DNA from: Asterionellopsis glacialis
Taxonomy: Eukaryota > Bacillariophyta > Plagiogrammaphyceae > Rhaphoneidales > Asterionellopsidaceae
Length of the DNA stretch: 46,416 nt
NCBI GenBank assembly: GCA_014885115.2
Contig: WKLE02000978.1
Span: 12,718 to 59,133 of the forward strand
Direction of reading: 5' to 3'
The stretch's first letter is position 1. The number at the start of each line of letters is the position of its first letter. Under the pieces are notes generated by a model. That model was given only the letters and a program-made list of their open reading frames with translations, was not told the origin of the DNA and ran no database searches. A program made the position numbers and the translations under genes. Shown here one piece after another: positions 21,172 to 31,111 of this stretch.

Positions 21172-21971
21172 CTATCGGTTAAGAATCGTGCCCTCGAGAC
21201 CTTCAACTTCAGAGTGTACATCGCCTGTGGAGTACTTCCATTTTCCATCTTCATCACATAGAAATCGAGACTTCTCACCTATGACAGTTTCCTGGCCTTT
21301 CAGTGTCTCACCTGAATCTTCGTTAGCACGTAAACGCACCTTAAAATCAATAAAAGCCTCTGTGTCATCCTTACCAGGAACCTCTGGAATAATATAGATC
21401 ACAGATAAACGAAGTTTTGAATGAGTGCCGTGGTGTACTTACAGAGCAACATAATACCAACAATCGTTCCTTGTGATTCTTCTCAAAGCGTATGTTTCTT
21501 ACCTGGGCCGGGTTCAAGTGAGATGAATTCGAACGAGTCAAACATTCCCGACTTGTTTAGATCTTTTGCCCATGTTATGCGATTCTCTCTATAGTCTCTA
21601 CACGTGGGGTGAGTGGAATCAATGACATAAGGGATCAGTCGCCAGGCAAAAGCCGTATAACGGCTACGAAGAACTTTTGTCGCTGATTCTGGAAAGGCTT
21701 CACCGCGGTGGTATGGAGCACAACACTTTTTATAAATTTCTCCACTTCCACAAGGGCAAGGTTGTGAGTCGGCATCGGCTGGAAAGCGACTCTTGAACGT
21801 AGAAACTACATCGGCGAATACTTCCGACGGAGCTGCACCGAAGCCTTTGTTCGAAGCTGCAGCGCGGCGGTTTCCCTTGCCTCGGTTGTTCTTTTTTGCG
21901 GCTAGACCGCTAGCATGGTCAAGTGATTTAATCACTATTACTAGTAGATAGAACAACCAGCTAGTCTTCAT
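21172..21971 (-). CDS. YchJ-like SEC-C zinc-motif protein
   Basis: Two exons (21971-21503, 21383-21172; 119-bp intron, cag/gtaaga to tccag) give 226 residues. Splicing rejoins SLEPGP with EVPGKDDTEAFIDFKVRLRA, which restores the YchJ fold. The N-terminus (MKTSWLFYLLVIVIK) is a signal or anchor. A basic linker, NNRGKGNRRAAASN, follows. The SEC-C motif CPCGSGEIYKKCCAPYHRG lies at about 84-102 with C-x-C-x8-CC ligands, then ATKVLRSRYTAFAWRLIPY and THPTCR, both typical of the family. The second exon ends with the sheet-forming part (EKSRFLCDEDGKWKYSTGD). YchJ/UPF0225 proteins bind zinc, but their function is not established. The leader could direct this one into the plastid or secretory system. 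It diverges from the PDT-TyrA gene across a 642-base gap. Confidence 0.85.
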
Positions 21972-22613
21972 TCTACCCAGAAGGATTGACTTGGCTTCAG
22001 GTGTACTTCTGTGGTGCCAACTTCAAAACTGCGTCAACTCTCCTGAGATAAAAAAGAAATAAACATCCATCAAACATCAAAAACCACAAAACCTAACCCT
22101 AGTTAATTACACCTACTATGCACATCAAAACCTGCTCATCTGCTAGTCTCTCTACTCGCCAAGAGTTCACCTTTTTTCTTGGTGGGAAGTGATGTGATTG
22201 ATGATTGATGATGCAAGGTTTCCCTACTTCAACATGTTTGGGACCGACCGACGGACAGATCACAGATCAGACACGAAAAGAATCAAGAATCATGTGTATT
22301 GGATGATCAGGGATGATGGTTTTCCATCATTCATCTTGCCAGCGTTGGTGTGCTTGGCTTGTGCGTGTCATCTATCTAGCAGTTTCAAAGTTGCTTATCA
22401 TACACAATTTCAATAATATCATCACTCATCACACATCACCAGCTGATATCCGACTTGTAAGTTTTGACAACCCATAACCTTGTTGAAACCCGCTTGTTAT
22501 TGATAGCTTATTTATTACAGAGTCAATCATTGGAGGAAGCCGTGTTTGTGGTGGGCCTTTTCTGTGAGGTGAAATCATTTGAAGAACGATAAAAGTAAAG
22601 TGATCCAAGGAAA
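21972..22613. promoter_or_regulatory. Divergent gap between the SEC-C and PDT-TyrA genes
   Basis: The sequence is rich in TGATG/CATCA words (GATGTGATTGATGATTGATGATG near 22190 and ATCATCACTCATCACACATCACC near 22418). These are complementary to one another in a loose way. No gene and no GTAC cluster are present. Confidence 0.35.
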
Positions 22614-24853
22614 ATGAAGGTTGTAAGCCCTTGGTTGCTTGCACAGTTGTTGATTGTGTTGAAAATTTCCTTTGGAGTAGCAAAGTCGCCCTCGGCAAAT
22701 CTTGCAGATCTTTTCGATGGCAGGGGTGGTGCTCATTTCGGCTCCTCCAGTGGCAATCCTATTAGGGTTGCTTTTCAAGGTGAACCCGGGGCTTACTCTG
22801 AAAAGTCTACTCGAGAGTTGCTGGGACCCAAAGTAACTGCGATCGGGCGGCCAAACTTCGAAGCGTGTTTCCAAGCGGTAGCATCTATGGAGTGTGACTA
22901 TGCATGTCTTCCTGTAGAAAATTCTTTGGGGGGTTCTATTCATGAGACTTTCGATCTTATGCTTCGATACGACCTGACAATTATTGGCGAACATGATTTT
23001 CGTGTCAACCATTGTCTCTTAGCCAAGCCTGGCGTGAAAAGAGAGGAGATCAAATACGCAATTTCTCATCCACAAGCCTTGGCACAATGCGATAACTTTT
23101 TAAGAGGGCTTGGAATCAAACCAATCCCAACCTACGACACAGCAGGAAGTGCTAAGATGATTTCGGAGGGAAATCTTCCTGATGGATGTACACCGGAAAA
23201 CACTGCAGCCATTGCCTCTAACCTTGCTGCTCAACTCTATGGTCTCAATACCCTTAACGAGAAGATTCAAGATGATGACACTAACTTTACACGTTTTCTT
23301 CTGTTAGCTCGCAAGGGAGTTGTGCAGTATCTCAATAAAAACATCCCTTCCAAAACTTCTATTGTCTTCACCCTTCCAAATGTGAAGGGGGCTTTGTATA
23401 AAGCTCTAGCATGCTTCGCCCTTCGAGACATTGATTTTTCTAAAATTGAAAGTCGCCCAACCTCGGCTTCTCTTCTGAATTTTTTGAAATTTCGCAGTCA
23501 GCAGAAAGGGCGTAAAACACGTAACAAGGCTGACCTTCCTCGTTTCCGTTACTGCTTCTACTTAGATTTCTTGGAGAGCGAACTCGACCAGAACGCTCAA
23601 AATGCACTGTCACAGTTACGAGAACAGGCTGATTTTGTTCGTATCTTGGGTTCGTACCCACAAAGATCACGCTTGGTTGGTCCCGTTGCCGAGGCTGTTG
23701 AGGAATTGAAGTACATTGAAGTGGACCCTAAGGAAATTAGTCTTGATTCTCTCCCAAGTGACTCTGAAGAGACAAAACAACTCAACATCGGAATCCTTGG
23801 ATTTGGCCACTTCGGAAAGTTCCTTGCCAAGAAAATGGCTCAGAATCATAAGGTCTCCTGCATCGATCGTATGGACAAGGTAGGTTTATCAACTTTTGCT
23901 TTCTCGTTTGCTCCTTTTTCGGTTGCCTGATTGTCGTATTCAAACTCATATAAAATATGCCTTTCAATTTCTTGTCCTATTTGTGTTCATAGGCAAAGGA
24001 AGCCCGGGATGTTGGTGCTGAATTCTTCCCTCACTATGAAATGTCAAAATTCTTGAATGATTTGGACGTTGTTATACTAGCAGTGCCTATGATTGAATTC
24101 GAGGGTGTTGTTCTGTCGTTGCCAGCTGGTGCACTCAATGGAAAATTGGTCGTCGATGTATGCCCCCTCAATGTTGTCCCAAAGTCAATATTGCTAAAGC
24201 ATCTAGGCCCAGACGTAGATTTGCTCATCTCCCATCCAATGTTTGGTCCCACCGTCCACGACGATCCCTTTGCATCTAACGAGTGGGATGGACGGCCACT
24301 CGTTTACGAAAAGGTCCGAATCAGTAATATGCGTCGCTGCACTCAATATCTTGATATCTTCCAGCGAGCAAGATGCCAAATGGTGGAAATGACCTCCGAA
24401 CAACACGACCTATCAACTGCCGATGCTGAATTTGTCACTCATTTGACAGGGCGATTACTCGATCGCGACCTTCTTCCACCAACTCCAGTTATTTCCAAGG
24501 AGTATGCTGCCCTGTGCGATGTTGCTGACTTGACTTCAACTGATTCGTTCGATCTCTTCTTTGGTATGTTCAAATTCAATGAACGTGCAAAATTAATGCT
24601 CAATAAGATGCGAGATAATTTGGCTCAAATTGAAAGGCAGTTGGCCGCAAAGGAGGCATATCTAACTGCTAGTGCTGAGATGAGGAACAGTGACCGTCAA
24701 AGTTTGATTGCCGAGTGCAAGCTCTTGTTGCAAGAGGTACTCAAAGACGGAGGCGAAAAAGCAGAAGTTAAAGCCGTTCCTTTAAAGCCAACTATTTCAG
24801 AAGAAAAGAAAGGGGTTTCTCCTAAAGGTTCTTCGGGGAGTAAGAAACCGTGA
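22614..24853 (+). CDS. Fused prephenate/arogenate dehydratase - ACT - arogenate dehydrogenase
   Basis: Two exons (22614-23879, 23993-24853; 113-bp intron, phase 0) give 708 residues. Residues 1-24 form a signal peptide-like leader. Residues about 50-245 are a prephenate dehydratase domain (VAFQGEPGAYSE, LPVENSLGGSIHETFDLM, and the catalytic NFTRF near 226). Residues about 250-350 are an ACT domain with GALYKAL and KIESRP, usual contacts for phenylalanine feedback. Residues about 392-690 are a TyrA-type dehydrogenase with the dinucleotide motif GILGFGHFGKFLAKKM, SHPMFGP (catalytic His) and a late QHDLSTADAEFVTHLTGR. The TyrA half looks like plant arogenate dehydrogenase rather than bacterial prephenate dehydrogenase. 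One polypeptide would thus feed both Phe and Tyr from the shared precursor, probably in the plastid. Whether the dehydratase prefers prephenate or arogenate cannot be read from sequence by eye. Confidence 0.92.
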
Positions 24854-24916
24854 GATTGTTTCACTTCTATTAATTTGACATTCGACGAGAAAGCTATTCA
24901 ATAAAATTGACCTGTT

Positions 24917-25780
24917 TTATTTTTGTCTGCTTAAACTACCGACTACACGGATACGCTGATAATCATCGACAGTGGACTGTTTTATGCGTTTCCGACTGTT
25001 TCCCTGTCTGTCGTTTGCTCCTTCTAATAGATCCTGGTCGCACATGGCAACTTTTCTAACACGTCGGCAAAATAATTTAGCACTGTCGCAACTTTTCACC
25101 GTGACTTCGTCATGCCGCTCAAGAGCGGATGACCGGACTTTCTTAAGCAGAGACAAGGCTGTTTTGAAGTAGCCTGCGTATATATAATTGTAAGCCTCAT
25201 TGATTGAGCACCGATCGGCTGATTCGTGATCTCCCATTGCAAGAGCGACTGCACGTTGTTGCCGCGCCAGATTGACAGCTATTCCCAAATATCGACATAA
25301 GAAATACCCACCACCTAGAGTTGCAAGGAATGCTGATATACTTTGCATTTGAATAAGGGTGTTTTCTAGTTTCACTAATGCAGAGGTAAAGATAAGTTCT
25401 GCACACAATCTTTTAGGGATAAAATGAGGCGGTAGAACCAGAAGGAACATAACCCTATCATCTTTTCCAATTTTCTTTTTTTGTGCGTGTACCCTTCTGA
25501 TTATCCTTCTCTTCCATCGTATCCCTTCCTTATCGTCGAGTAATAGCTTGGAAGGCATATTCAATGAGGTAGAATTCAGATTCGATGTACCATACGTCGT
25601 CAATAATATCTGAGCAGCTTGTTTCGCGGTGGAATGAGACGATTCGAGTAAGAGCGGGCATAATCCTCTCCAAGCAACGCCTTCGCTTAAACATTGAATG
25701 GCGATATCAAAGTAATAAGTCCCAATCACATCATTCAGTGATGATGAATGAGCTGGGATCAGCAACATAAGGTTCCTCAT
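24917..25780 (-). CDS. Hypothetical protein, helical, unknown family
   Basis: A single-exon ORF of 287 residues from an ATG at 25780, convergent with the PDT-TyrA gene (63 bases between stops). Residues 1-40 are moderately hydrophobic (MRNLMLLIPAHSSSLNDVIG). A basic stretch, KRRIIRRVHAQKKKIGKDD, lies near 90-110. A conserved-looking helical region at about 150-235 includes LGGGYFLCRYLGIAVNLARQ, GDHESADRCSINEAYNYIYA and GYFKTALSLLKKV. Its paired amphipathic helices resemble a TPR-like repeat. The C-terminus is basic (NSRKRIKQ). I do not recognise the family. Long coding length, an ATG start, convergent placement and the absence of a better ORF on the other strand support a real gene. Confidence 0.7.
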   Translation of the reverse strand: MRNLMLLIPAHSSSLNDVIGTYYFDIAIQCLSEGVAWRGLCPLLLESSHSTAKQAAQILLTTYGTSNLNSTSLNMPSKLLLDDKEGIRWKRRIIRRVHAQKKKIGKDDRVMFLLVLPPHFIPKRLCAELIFTSALVKLENTLIQMQSISAFLATLGGGYFLCRYLGIAVNLARQQRAVALAMGDHESADRCSINEAYNYIYAGYFKTALSLLKKVRSSALERHDEVTVKSCDSAKLFCRRVRKVAMCDQDLLEGANDRQGNSRKRIKQSTVDDYQRIRVVGSLSRQK

Positions 25781-26325
25781 AGTCGTCCCATCTCATCAGC
25801 CAATAGTTTTCACCTTTTTTCTTTTCTATTCTTTGACAAATAATTTTCTCTCCGACAAAAAACAAAAAAAACGAAAATCGGTGAGAAGGTGCTCGCTTTT
25901 GGCGCGTCGTGTCTGCGTATTATGTGAATGTACCGCGCGAAATGTGTCGATTCCATCGCGCACAACCTGTCAAGTCCTCTTCTTGCGAAGTAACTTGACT
26001 ACAGTACTCCACGAAATAGACTGTCAGAACTGCGTCAACATCATCATTTGACCACAACACACTGCTACGGTCGTTAGGCCTAGCAGGGAAGGCGGAAACA
26101 TCGATCGAAAAGGTATCCAAGAAAATGAGATAAACAATTTGAGACTATCAACGAAGACATAAGAGACACCAAACAGCACAAAGAATCAGAGTAGTACCTG
26201 GTAAATTAAAAAGAGAGAGCTGGAGGTTGAGGGTGCATTAGATAACAGTGACCAAGAGATCGTTGAAAAAGATTTCATTACGAGCGAAAGCGCTATCTCA
26301 GAAAGCAGTCGACTTCAGTACAATC
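25781..26325. promoter_or_regulatory. Divergent gap
   Basis: Shared upstream region of the orphan (-) and the phosphoesterase (+). The plus frame of the phosphoesterase is open back to a GTG at 26248, but there is no ATG before 26326. An A-rich stretch lies at 25855-25880. I see no recognisable control site or gene. Confidence 0.35.
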
Positions 26326-27775
26326 ATGAAGATAGACTACATTATAGTTCCGAGGTGGCGCATTTCACGGTTCCTAGTGACAGCAGTCTTGATAGCTACA
26401 TGTGCGGACCAAAATCAAGCATTCCAATTGCAAAGTTCAAGATTTCATCAATATGGTGAATCTCGCCTTCAGCCAATTTTGTTGTCAGAAAGTGGTGTTG
26501 AAAAAAATCCTTTGGACACAGTGAAAAGAATATTTTGTATATCCGATTTACATACAGATCACATTGGAAATATGGAGTGGCTGGATGCAAAGTGTTCAAG
26601 TTCTGATGAAAATTTGCCAATGGAGGACGACTTGCTAATCATTGCCGGTGATATCTCACACGAAATGGACAAACTAGCGCGAACTATCGAGATATTGCAA
26701 AAGTTAAACTGTCACTTGTTTTTTGTACCAGGGAATCATGAAGCATGGGTGAACCATCATGACGAAATCATCAACGATTCAATCGAAAAGCTTGAGGCAG
26801 TATACAATCTCTGTAACGATATGGGTGTCCATACAAATGAAATTTGTGTTGGTCAAGCATCAAATTATCCGCTTTGGGTGCTTCCAATTCGGGGATGGTA
26901 TGATGGGACACTTACGATAGAGGATTGTGCGGAATTCTGTGAAGGGTTTGGATTTTGGCCGTGGACTGATTTCATGAGATGTGAATGGCCGTCACAATTT
27001 CCACTAATTGATAGACATGAAGAAAATGGCCGGATACCATTGGGATTAGTTGAATATTTTATTGAAATGAACAGGAGCTCGGTTGACACGGTTCAAAATG
27101 CACTTCTTGCTTTGAATGATGATAACTCGAGAACTGGTGTCATGACGGTATCACATTTTCTACCAAACTGCCAATGCTTGCCCGACTGGAAAGACGTAGA
27201 CTCTCCAAAGTTTTTGCGTGACGAATGGTTTGACCACGGTGCACCTGAAATATCAGCAAAGTTTGCAAAGGTAAGCACTTTTGTTGCAGATATGCTGTTG
27301 CTTTCTGGGGATTGGTTTGGCGCTTTGTTCGTGAAATGCCTATAGCGTATCTTAATCTATCTATTCTTATTTTTGTGTACAGGTAGCAGGATCTAGACTT
27401 CTTGACGATCAAATAAGATCAGTTGTTCCCATTGGAAGAACGGAACGGCACTTGCATGTATTTGGGCATAGTCATCGGCCGAAAGATTTTGCATTTGAAG
27501 GGATTCGATACGTGCACAATCCTCTTGGAAAACCAAGAGAACGTGAGATGCACATGGTTGACCCTAACGTAGGCTTTCAGCTTCTATGGGACACACGCAC
27601 TGGGGAAGTGGCCGGTAGACAAATTATAAGGTATTGGGATGAGTATGGAGGCGGAGTTACCGGGTTGCGTGAGCGGATGAAGGCGACGAGACCCCATCGA
27701 TACAACAGAAAATACAGCAAAGCACAAACTACAGCTGAAAAGAAGTCAAGAGCACAGAAGCATACTTCGGAATGA
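26326..27775 (+). CDS. Calcineurin-like metallophosphoesterase
   Basis: Two exons (26326-27270, 27383-27775; 112-bp intron, phase 0) give 445 residues. The first ATG is at 26326. An N-terminal hydrophobic segment ([17 protein letters not shown]) ends before FQL, possibly a plastid-type or secretory leader. All metal-binding blocks of the family are present in order: SDLHTDH (about 70), IIAGDIS (about 107), VPGNHEAW (about 137), SHFLP (about 276) and, after the splice, VFGHSHRP (about 340). The C-terminus is basic ([17 protein letters not shown]). Such proteins hydrolyse phosphomonoesters or diesters with two metal ions. The substrate is not predictable here. Ten bases of the intron-proximal reading frame continue open, so an unspliced product would lose the last metal ligand block. 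Confidence 0.9.
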
Positions 27776-27814
27776 AAAGCCGTACTATTTATCCCTGAAT
27801 TGGTTACTTTCGTA

Positions 27815-28720
27815 TCAACTCTCCCACCGCCCTAAAAAGATACAGTCGGGTCCGAGTTGCCAAAATCTGCACGATGAGTCTTTGAATTCGATCCATGGCT
27901 CTATTCCCTTTGTATTTTGGCTTTGCAGAGTTGCAAATGCTGAAAGACCATTTCTGTCACCAAAAAGCTTAGGTGCGATTGTGATACATAAACAATCCAC
28001 ATTGTTTGATGCTTCAAATTCATTGATAACTGAGGCTCCGCCCTCGACCATGATGCTTTTTATGCCATGTACTTCATAAAGCTTTTGTACAACATCCTCA
28101 ATGTCCAACCAACCATTCGCTTTACAGCGGCATGGTAAGAGGTCAACATGAAACGTAGAGCTTTCCCCACGTGATTTGGCAGAAGCAGCTGCCTTTTCAC
28201 TACAACAGACAATTAAATTCATAGCCTTCCTGTGTTTTCCCAATCTTTTTAAATGGCGTAATTCAGCATCCAACACTACAGGTCGGGGTTGTTTATATCT
28301 TGTCTCACTGTCTCCCCATAAGCGATTTGTCAACCGGGGATTGTCAATGGAGAGAGTCTTGCCTCCAATAAGAATAGCATCATGTATTGAGCGGAGAGAA
28401 TGTGTCATCAGTAGAGATTCGGGACCACTCATTCGTAAGTTGCTAGATGTTAGTCCATCCTTTTCTACATCCGATAATGCTATTTTTCCATCAATACTTT
28501 GAGCGTAGGTTAGTGTCACAAAAGGAGAAGTTATGTTTTCGCCGCTGTTAAATTCAACATCTTCCTTTTGCCAATGCAGAATTTGTTTCAATATATTTTT
28601 AATCTGTCTTTCTGTATGATGGCTTATGCCGTCCTTGAAGCATGAGCCATCCAACGGGTATATTTCAACAGGAAGTAAGGCAAAGATAATCAAAAGCTGC
28701 CACGAAGTAAAATAATGCAT
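27815..28720 (-). CDS. RibD C-terminal-type pyrimidine reductase (riboflavin synthesis)
   Basis: A single-exon gene of 301 residues. The first ATG is 28720; the frame upstream is open only a few codons without ATG. The leader MHYFTSWQLLIIFALLPVEI is a signal peptide. From about residue 68 it matches the RibD C-terminal/Rib7 reductase: FVTLTYAQSIDGKIA, LRSIHDAILIGGKTLSIDNP then RLTNRLWG, PRPVVLDAEL, and IMVEGGASVINEFEA then ITIAPKLFG. It would reduce the ribosylamino-pyrimidine intermediate of riboflavin synthesis with NADPH. No deaminase zinc domain is present, unlike bifunctional bacterial RibD, so the deaminase must be encoded elsewhere. It is convergent with the phosphoesterase, with only 39 bases between the stops. 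The leader suggests plastid import, though the residue after cleavage is not clear. Confidence 0.9.
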   Translation of the reverse strand: MHYFTSWQLLIIFALLPVEIYPLDGSCFKDGISHHTERQIKNILKQILHWQKEDVEFNSGENITSPFVTLTYAQSIDGKIALSDVEKDGLTSSNLRMSGPESLLMTHSLRSIHDAILIGGKTLSIDNPRLTNRLWGDSETRYKQPRPVVLDAELRHLKRLGKHRKAMNLIVCCSEKAAASAKSRGESSTFHVDLLPCRCKANGWLDIEDVVQKLYEVHGIKSIMVEGGASVINEFEASNNVDCLCITIAPKLFGDRNGLSAFATLQSQNTKGIEPWIEFKDSSCRFWQLGPDCIFLGRWES

Positions 28721-29203
28721 CCCAGACAATCTACGTGATATTCGTCAATCGAAGACACTGAGTTGGTTCCGAGGTGTGCTTTGGAGAATTTGGGATAACA
28801 ACTATCCCCATGCATGCAACTTAGACCGTTCTTCCATTACGCAAATGCTTGTTGCCAAACAGTGTGCCAAGATGCTTCTGTTTCTGTGGACGAGCCATGT
28901 CGAAAACTTGAAAATCATGCCTGACAAGATTTCTTCCTGGTTTCGATGTCAAAAATGAATTCTTGGATAAGAATGTCTACTAAACAAAGAATACAGTAAG
29001 TACTCTAGAACAAGTAGTACCAGGTACAGTAATGAAAAGACAAAATAGGCAAAAAAAATTGGTATGTTCTCTACATAACACGTGTAAGTAGAACCCTGGA
29101 ATTCCCTGGTATAAATCCTACAGGGTACCTTTGTAAAATTTTCCTTCAATCAACTTGCAAAACTTTGGTTTAGCGATTGCTATTTATTAGTCAAGATCTA
29201 ATT
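28721..29203. other. Gap upstream of the reductase gene
   Basis: Lies between two minus-strand genes. It contains one CCAGGTAC word near 29019 and a GGGTACC near 29121. I see no gene. Confidence 0.4.
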
Positions 29204-31111
29204 TTATTCCTCATCGGTAGTTGAACCATCAGATGACTGGCAGCAAGCATCTACGACACTCCACGCTGCCTTGGCTGCTGCACAGTGTTCATGCAATTTC
29301 CCCAAAAGAGCACATGTACGGGCATCAATCTGGGCAGCTGCACGAGCCTCACTGCCAGTCGGAGCAGCCTTAGCCAATGCCAACCAAACAGGAATATGAT
29401 CAGGTGTGTATCCCCTTCCACAAACTGCTTCTTCGATACGAGTTTTCACTACATCTTCAGTGGCGCGGGAAGTGACCAGCATATTTCGTGCCTTGGTCCG
29501 TGATGAGGTATATTCGAATTCACGGCGTTTGATACGACGCATCAGTTCTCGGACACGATAATGAAATAGAGCAGGAACATTAACATCAATATCCAATGAC
29601 AAACATGATGGTCCAGCATCTTCTTCATCGTCTTGATCTTTGGATGAAGTTGCTTCGCTTTGTTTGGCTTCAGATACAGTATAATCCTTAACAGTTGATG
29701 TCTTTTCATCCGCCTTATCTAGAGGAGAGATGGATCCATTGCCTTTTTTCATAACATAAGTAAGAACAACAGGGCTGTCATTTGCTTTGGTAATGAGCTT
29801 TCGGTCGAGAAGACGTTGTTGTAGTTCAGCAAAGTTCATACGTTCACATTCAAACAATGCCGAGAGAACCTTGTCATTTACAATACTGCTCCGGTCGTTT
29901 GGGTCCAGTAATTTGTTATGTTCGGCATACATGAATATACAAGATACTATCTCTTGCAGTGGAAAAGTTTTCGGCACTACGATATCATTTTCGGTTGGAA
30001 TTTCTTTTGGTAGTTCGGGTGGAGCATCAGCTTTACCCGAGTTTTCTTCCTCTCCTGCTCCGGCTTCGGCTCTTTTTCTTTTCTTCGCAGAAACTGGTTT
30101 TCGCCTTCTCCTACCATCACCGTCGACATCTTGGGAAGAATTTTTAGAAAATAGTGCATCAGCCAAGGCAGGAGATGGTTCGTACTGAGATTCTTCCGGA
30201 GATGGTCGAGGGTATAATGATATGGTAGCAATTACAGAGTGTTGAATCAAACCATCATCCGATGAGGAGGATGGAAGAGGGGGGTTATACGTCACTACAA
30301 AGGCGTTGGCGTCTCTTTGGTTGTGTCTTTTCCAAATGATTTCTGTTGGTGGTGAACTCGTAAGAAGTTTTTTCAGCCTTTCTTCTCCCCAAACGGCGGG
30401 ATCCACTTGTTTGGTGCGCTTTTTACCTCTACCCTTCTTTGGGGTCTTCATCTCGACAGGAACAATTGCAGGATGAGGAGGGTGGTATATGGTCTGAAAC
30501 ACAACACTCACCTTGTCAAAGAAATGAGTAAAAAGAATGGGATGGACAGGTTCGTCACCCTCCTTCTCACTGATACCACGATATTGTGTACGGTCAGTAG
30601 AACGAACCAACGGTTGTTGTGCATCCGCTCCGGCTGGATTGTTGAGGTTAGGCGCTCCACCCACACCCTCGGTTCCTGAAATACCAGTCTGTGCAATATG
30701 ATTGGGATCGATTCCAGCTGCCTCGGCTGCTTCTTCCTCAACTTTCGCCGCACTTTTGTGGTCCAAATGTCCAACCAATAATTTTCCCTCAACCAGAAGT
30801 TTCCATGTTTCAGCCGAAGGAGACTTAGGTACAGCTGCTGGTATAACGATTGGATCCTTTTCTTCTGGTTTTGAGGGATCCCCTGTCGATGGTCCTGGTG
30901 TAGGTCCAGGTGATGCAGGCTGTGGTGGAAGGACGGAATGAGTACAAAAGAGACGAAGGCGAGATCGACGATGCGTCGGCGTTTCATCCAACAAATTCGC
31001 TAATCGCCTTCTTTTCCTCAGCGCGGATTCATCCATCCGTTGCTCCAGTTCTTTCAATCGAAGCCATTGTCGCTCCCGTTCTTCCCATATCGCCTGCCAA
31101 CGGGACGTCAT
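29204..31111 (-). CDS. SWI/SNF subunit of the BAF60/SMARCD/Swp73 type (SWIB domain)
   Basis: A single-exon gene of 635 residues. The N-terminus has LEQRMDESALRKRRRLANLL followed by HRRSRLRLF, which aligns with the conserved start of BAF60 (LERKLDQTIxRKRxDIQEAL, then KRKLRIF). WKLLVEGKLL (about 107) and HPILFTHFFDKVSVVF (about 190) correspond to the next BAF60 blocks, and HSVIATISLYPRPSPE (about 290) to the strand before the SWIB domain. The SWIB domain lies at about 378-437 (IVSCIFMYAEHNKLLDPNDR; VLSALFECERMNFAELQQRL). Long low-complexity inserts (Pro-rich 62-85; basic RRRRKPVSAKKRKRAEAGAG at about 335; acidic 465-500) make it longer than most BAF60 proteins. It would act in the nucleus as an accessory subunit of a chromatin remodeller. 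The basic patch is a plausible nuclear localisation signal. Confidence 0.87.
   Translation of the reverse strand: MTSRWQAIWEERERQWLRLKELEQRMDESALRKRRRLANLLDETPTHRRSRLRLFCTHSVLPPQPASPGPTPGPSTGDPSKPEEKDPIVIPAAVPKSPSAETWKLLVEGKLLVGHLDHKSAAKVEEEAAEAAGIDPNHIAQTGISGTEGVGGAPNLNNPAGADAQQPLVRSTDRTQYRGISEKEGDEPVHPILFTHFFDKVSVVFQTIYHPPHPAIVPVEMKTPKKGRGKKRTKQVDPAVWGEERLKKLLTSSPPTEIIWKRHNQRDANAFVVTYNPPLPSSSSDDGLIQHSVIATISLYPRPSPEESQYEPSPALADALFSKNSSQDVDGDGRRRRKPVSAKKRKRAEAGAGEEENSGKADAPPELPKEIPTENDIVVPKTFPLQEIVSCIFMYAEHNKLLDPNDRSSIVNDKVLSALFECERMNFAELQQRLLDRKLITKANDSPVVLTYVMKKGNGSISPLDKADEKTSTVKDYTVSEAKQSEATSSKDQDDEEDAGPSCLSLDIDVNVPALFHYRVRELMRRIKRREFEYTSSRTKARNMLVTSRATEDVVKTRIEEAVCGRGYTPDHIPVWLALAKAAPTGSEARAAAQIDARTCALLGKLHEHCAAAKAAWSVVDACCQSSDGSTTDEE

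Noticed and set aside
22072..22100. CCTAACCCTAG resembling telomere repeat
   Set aside because: A single partial unit is not evidence of telomeric or interstitial telomere sequence.
26248..26325. N-terminal extension of the metallophosphoesterase
   Set aside because: It begins with GTG and adds a basic stretch before the hydrophobic leader; the first ATG is 26326.
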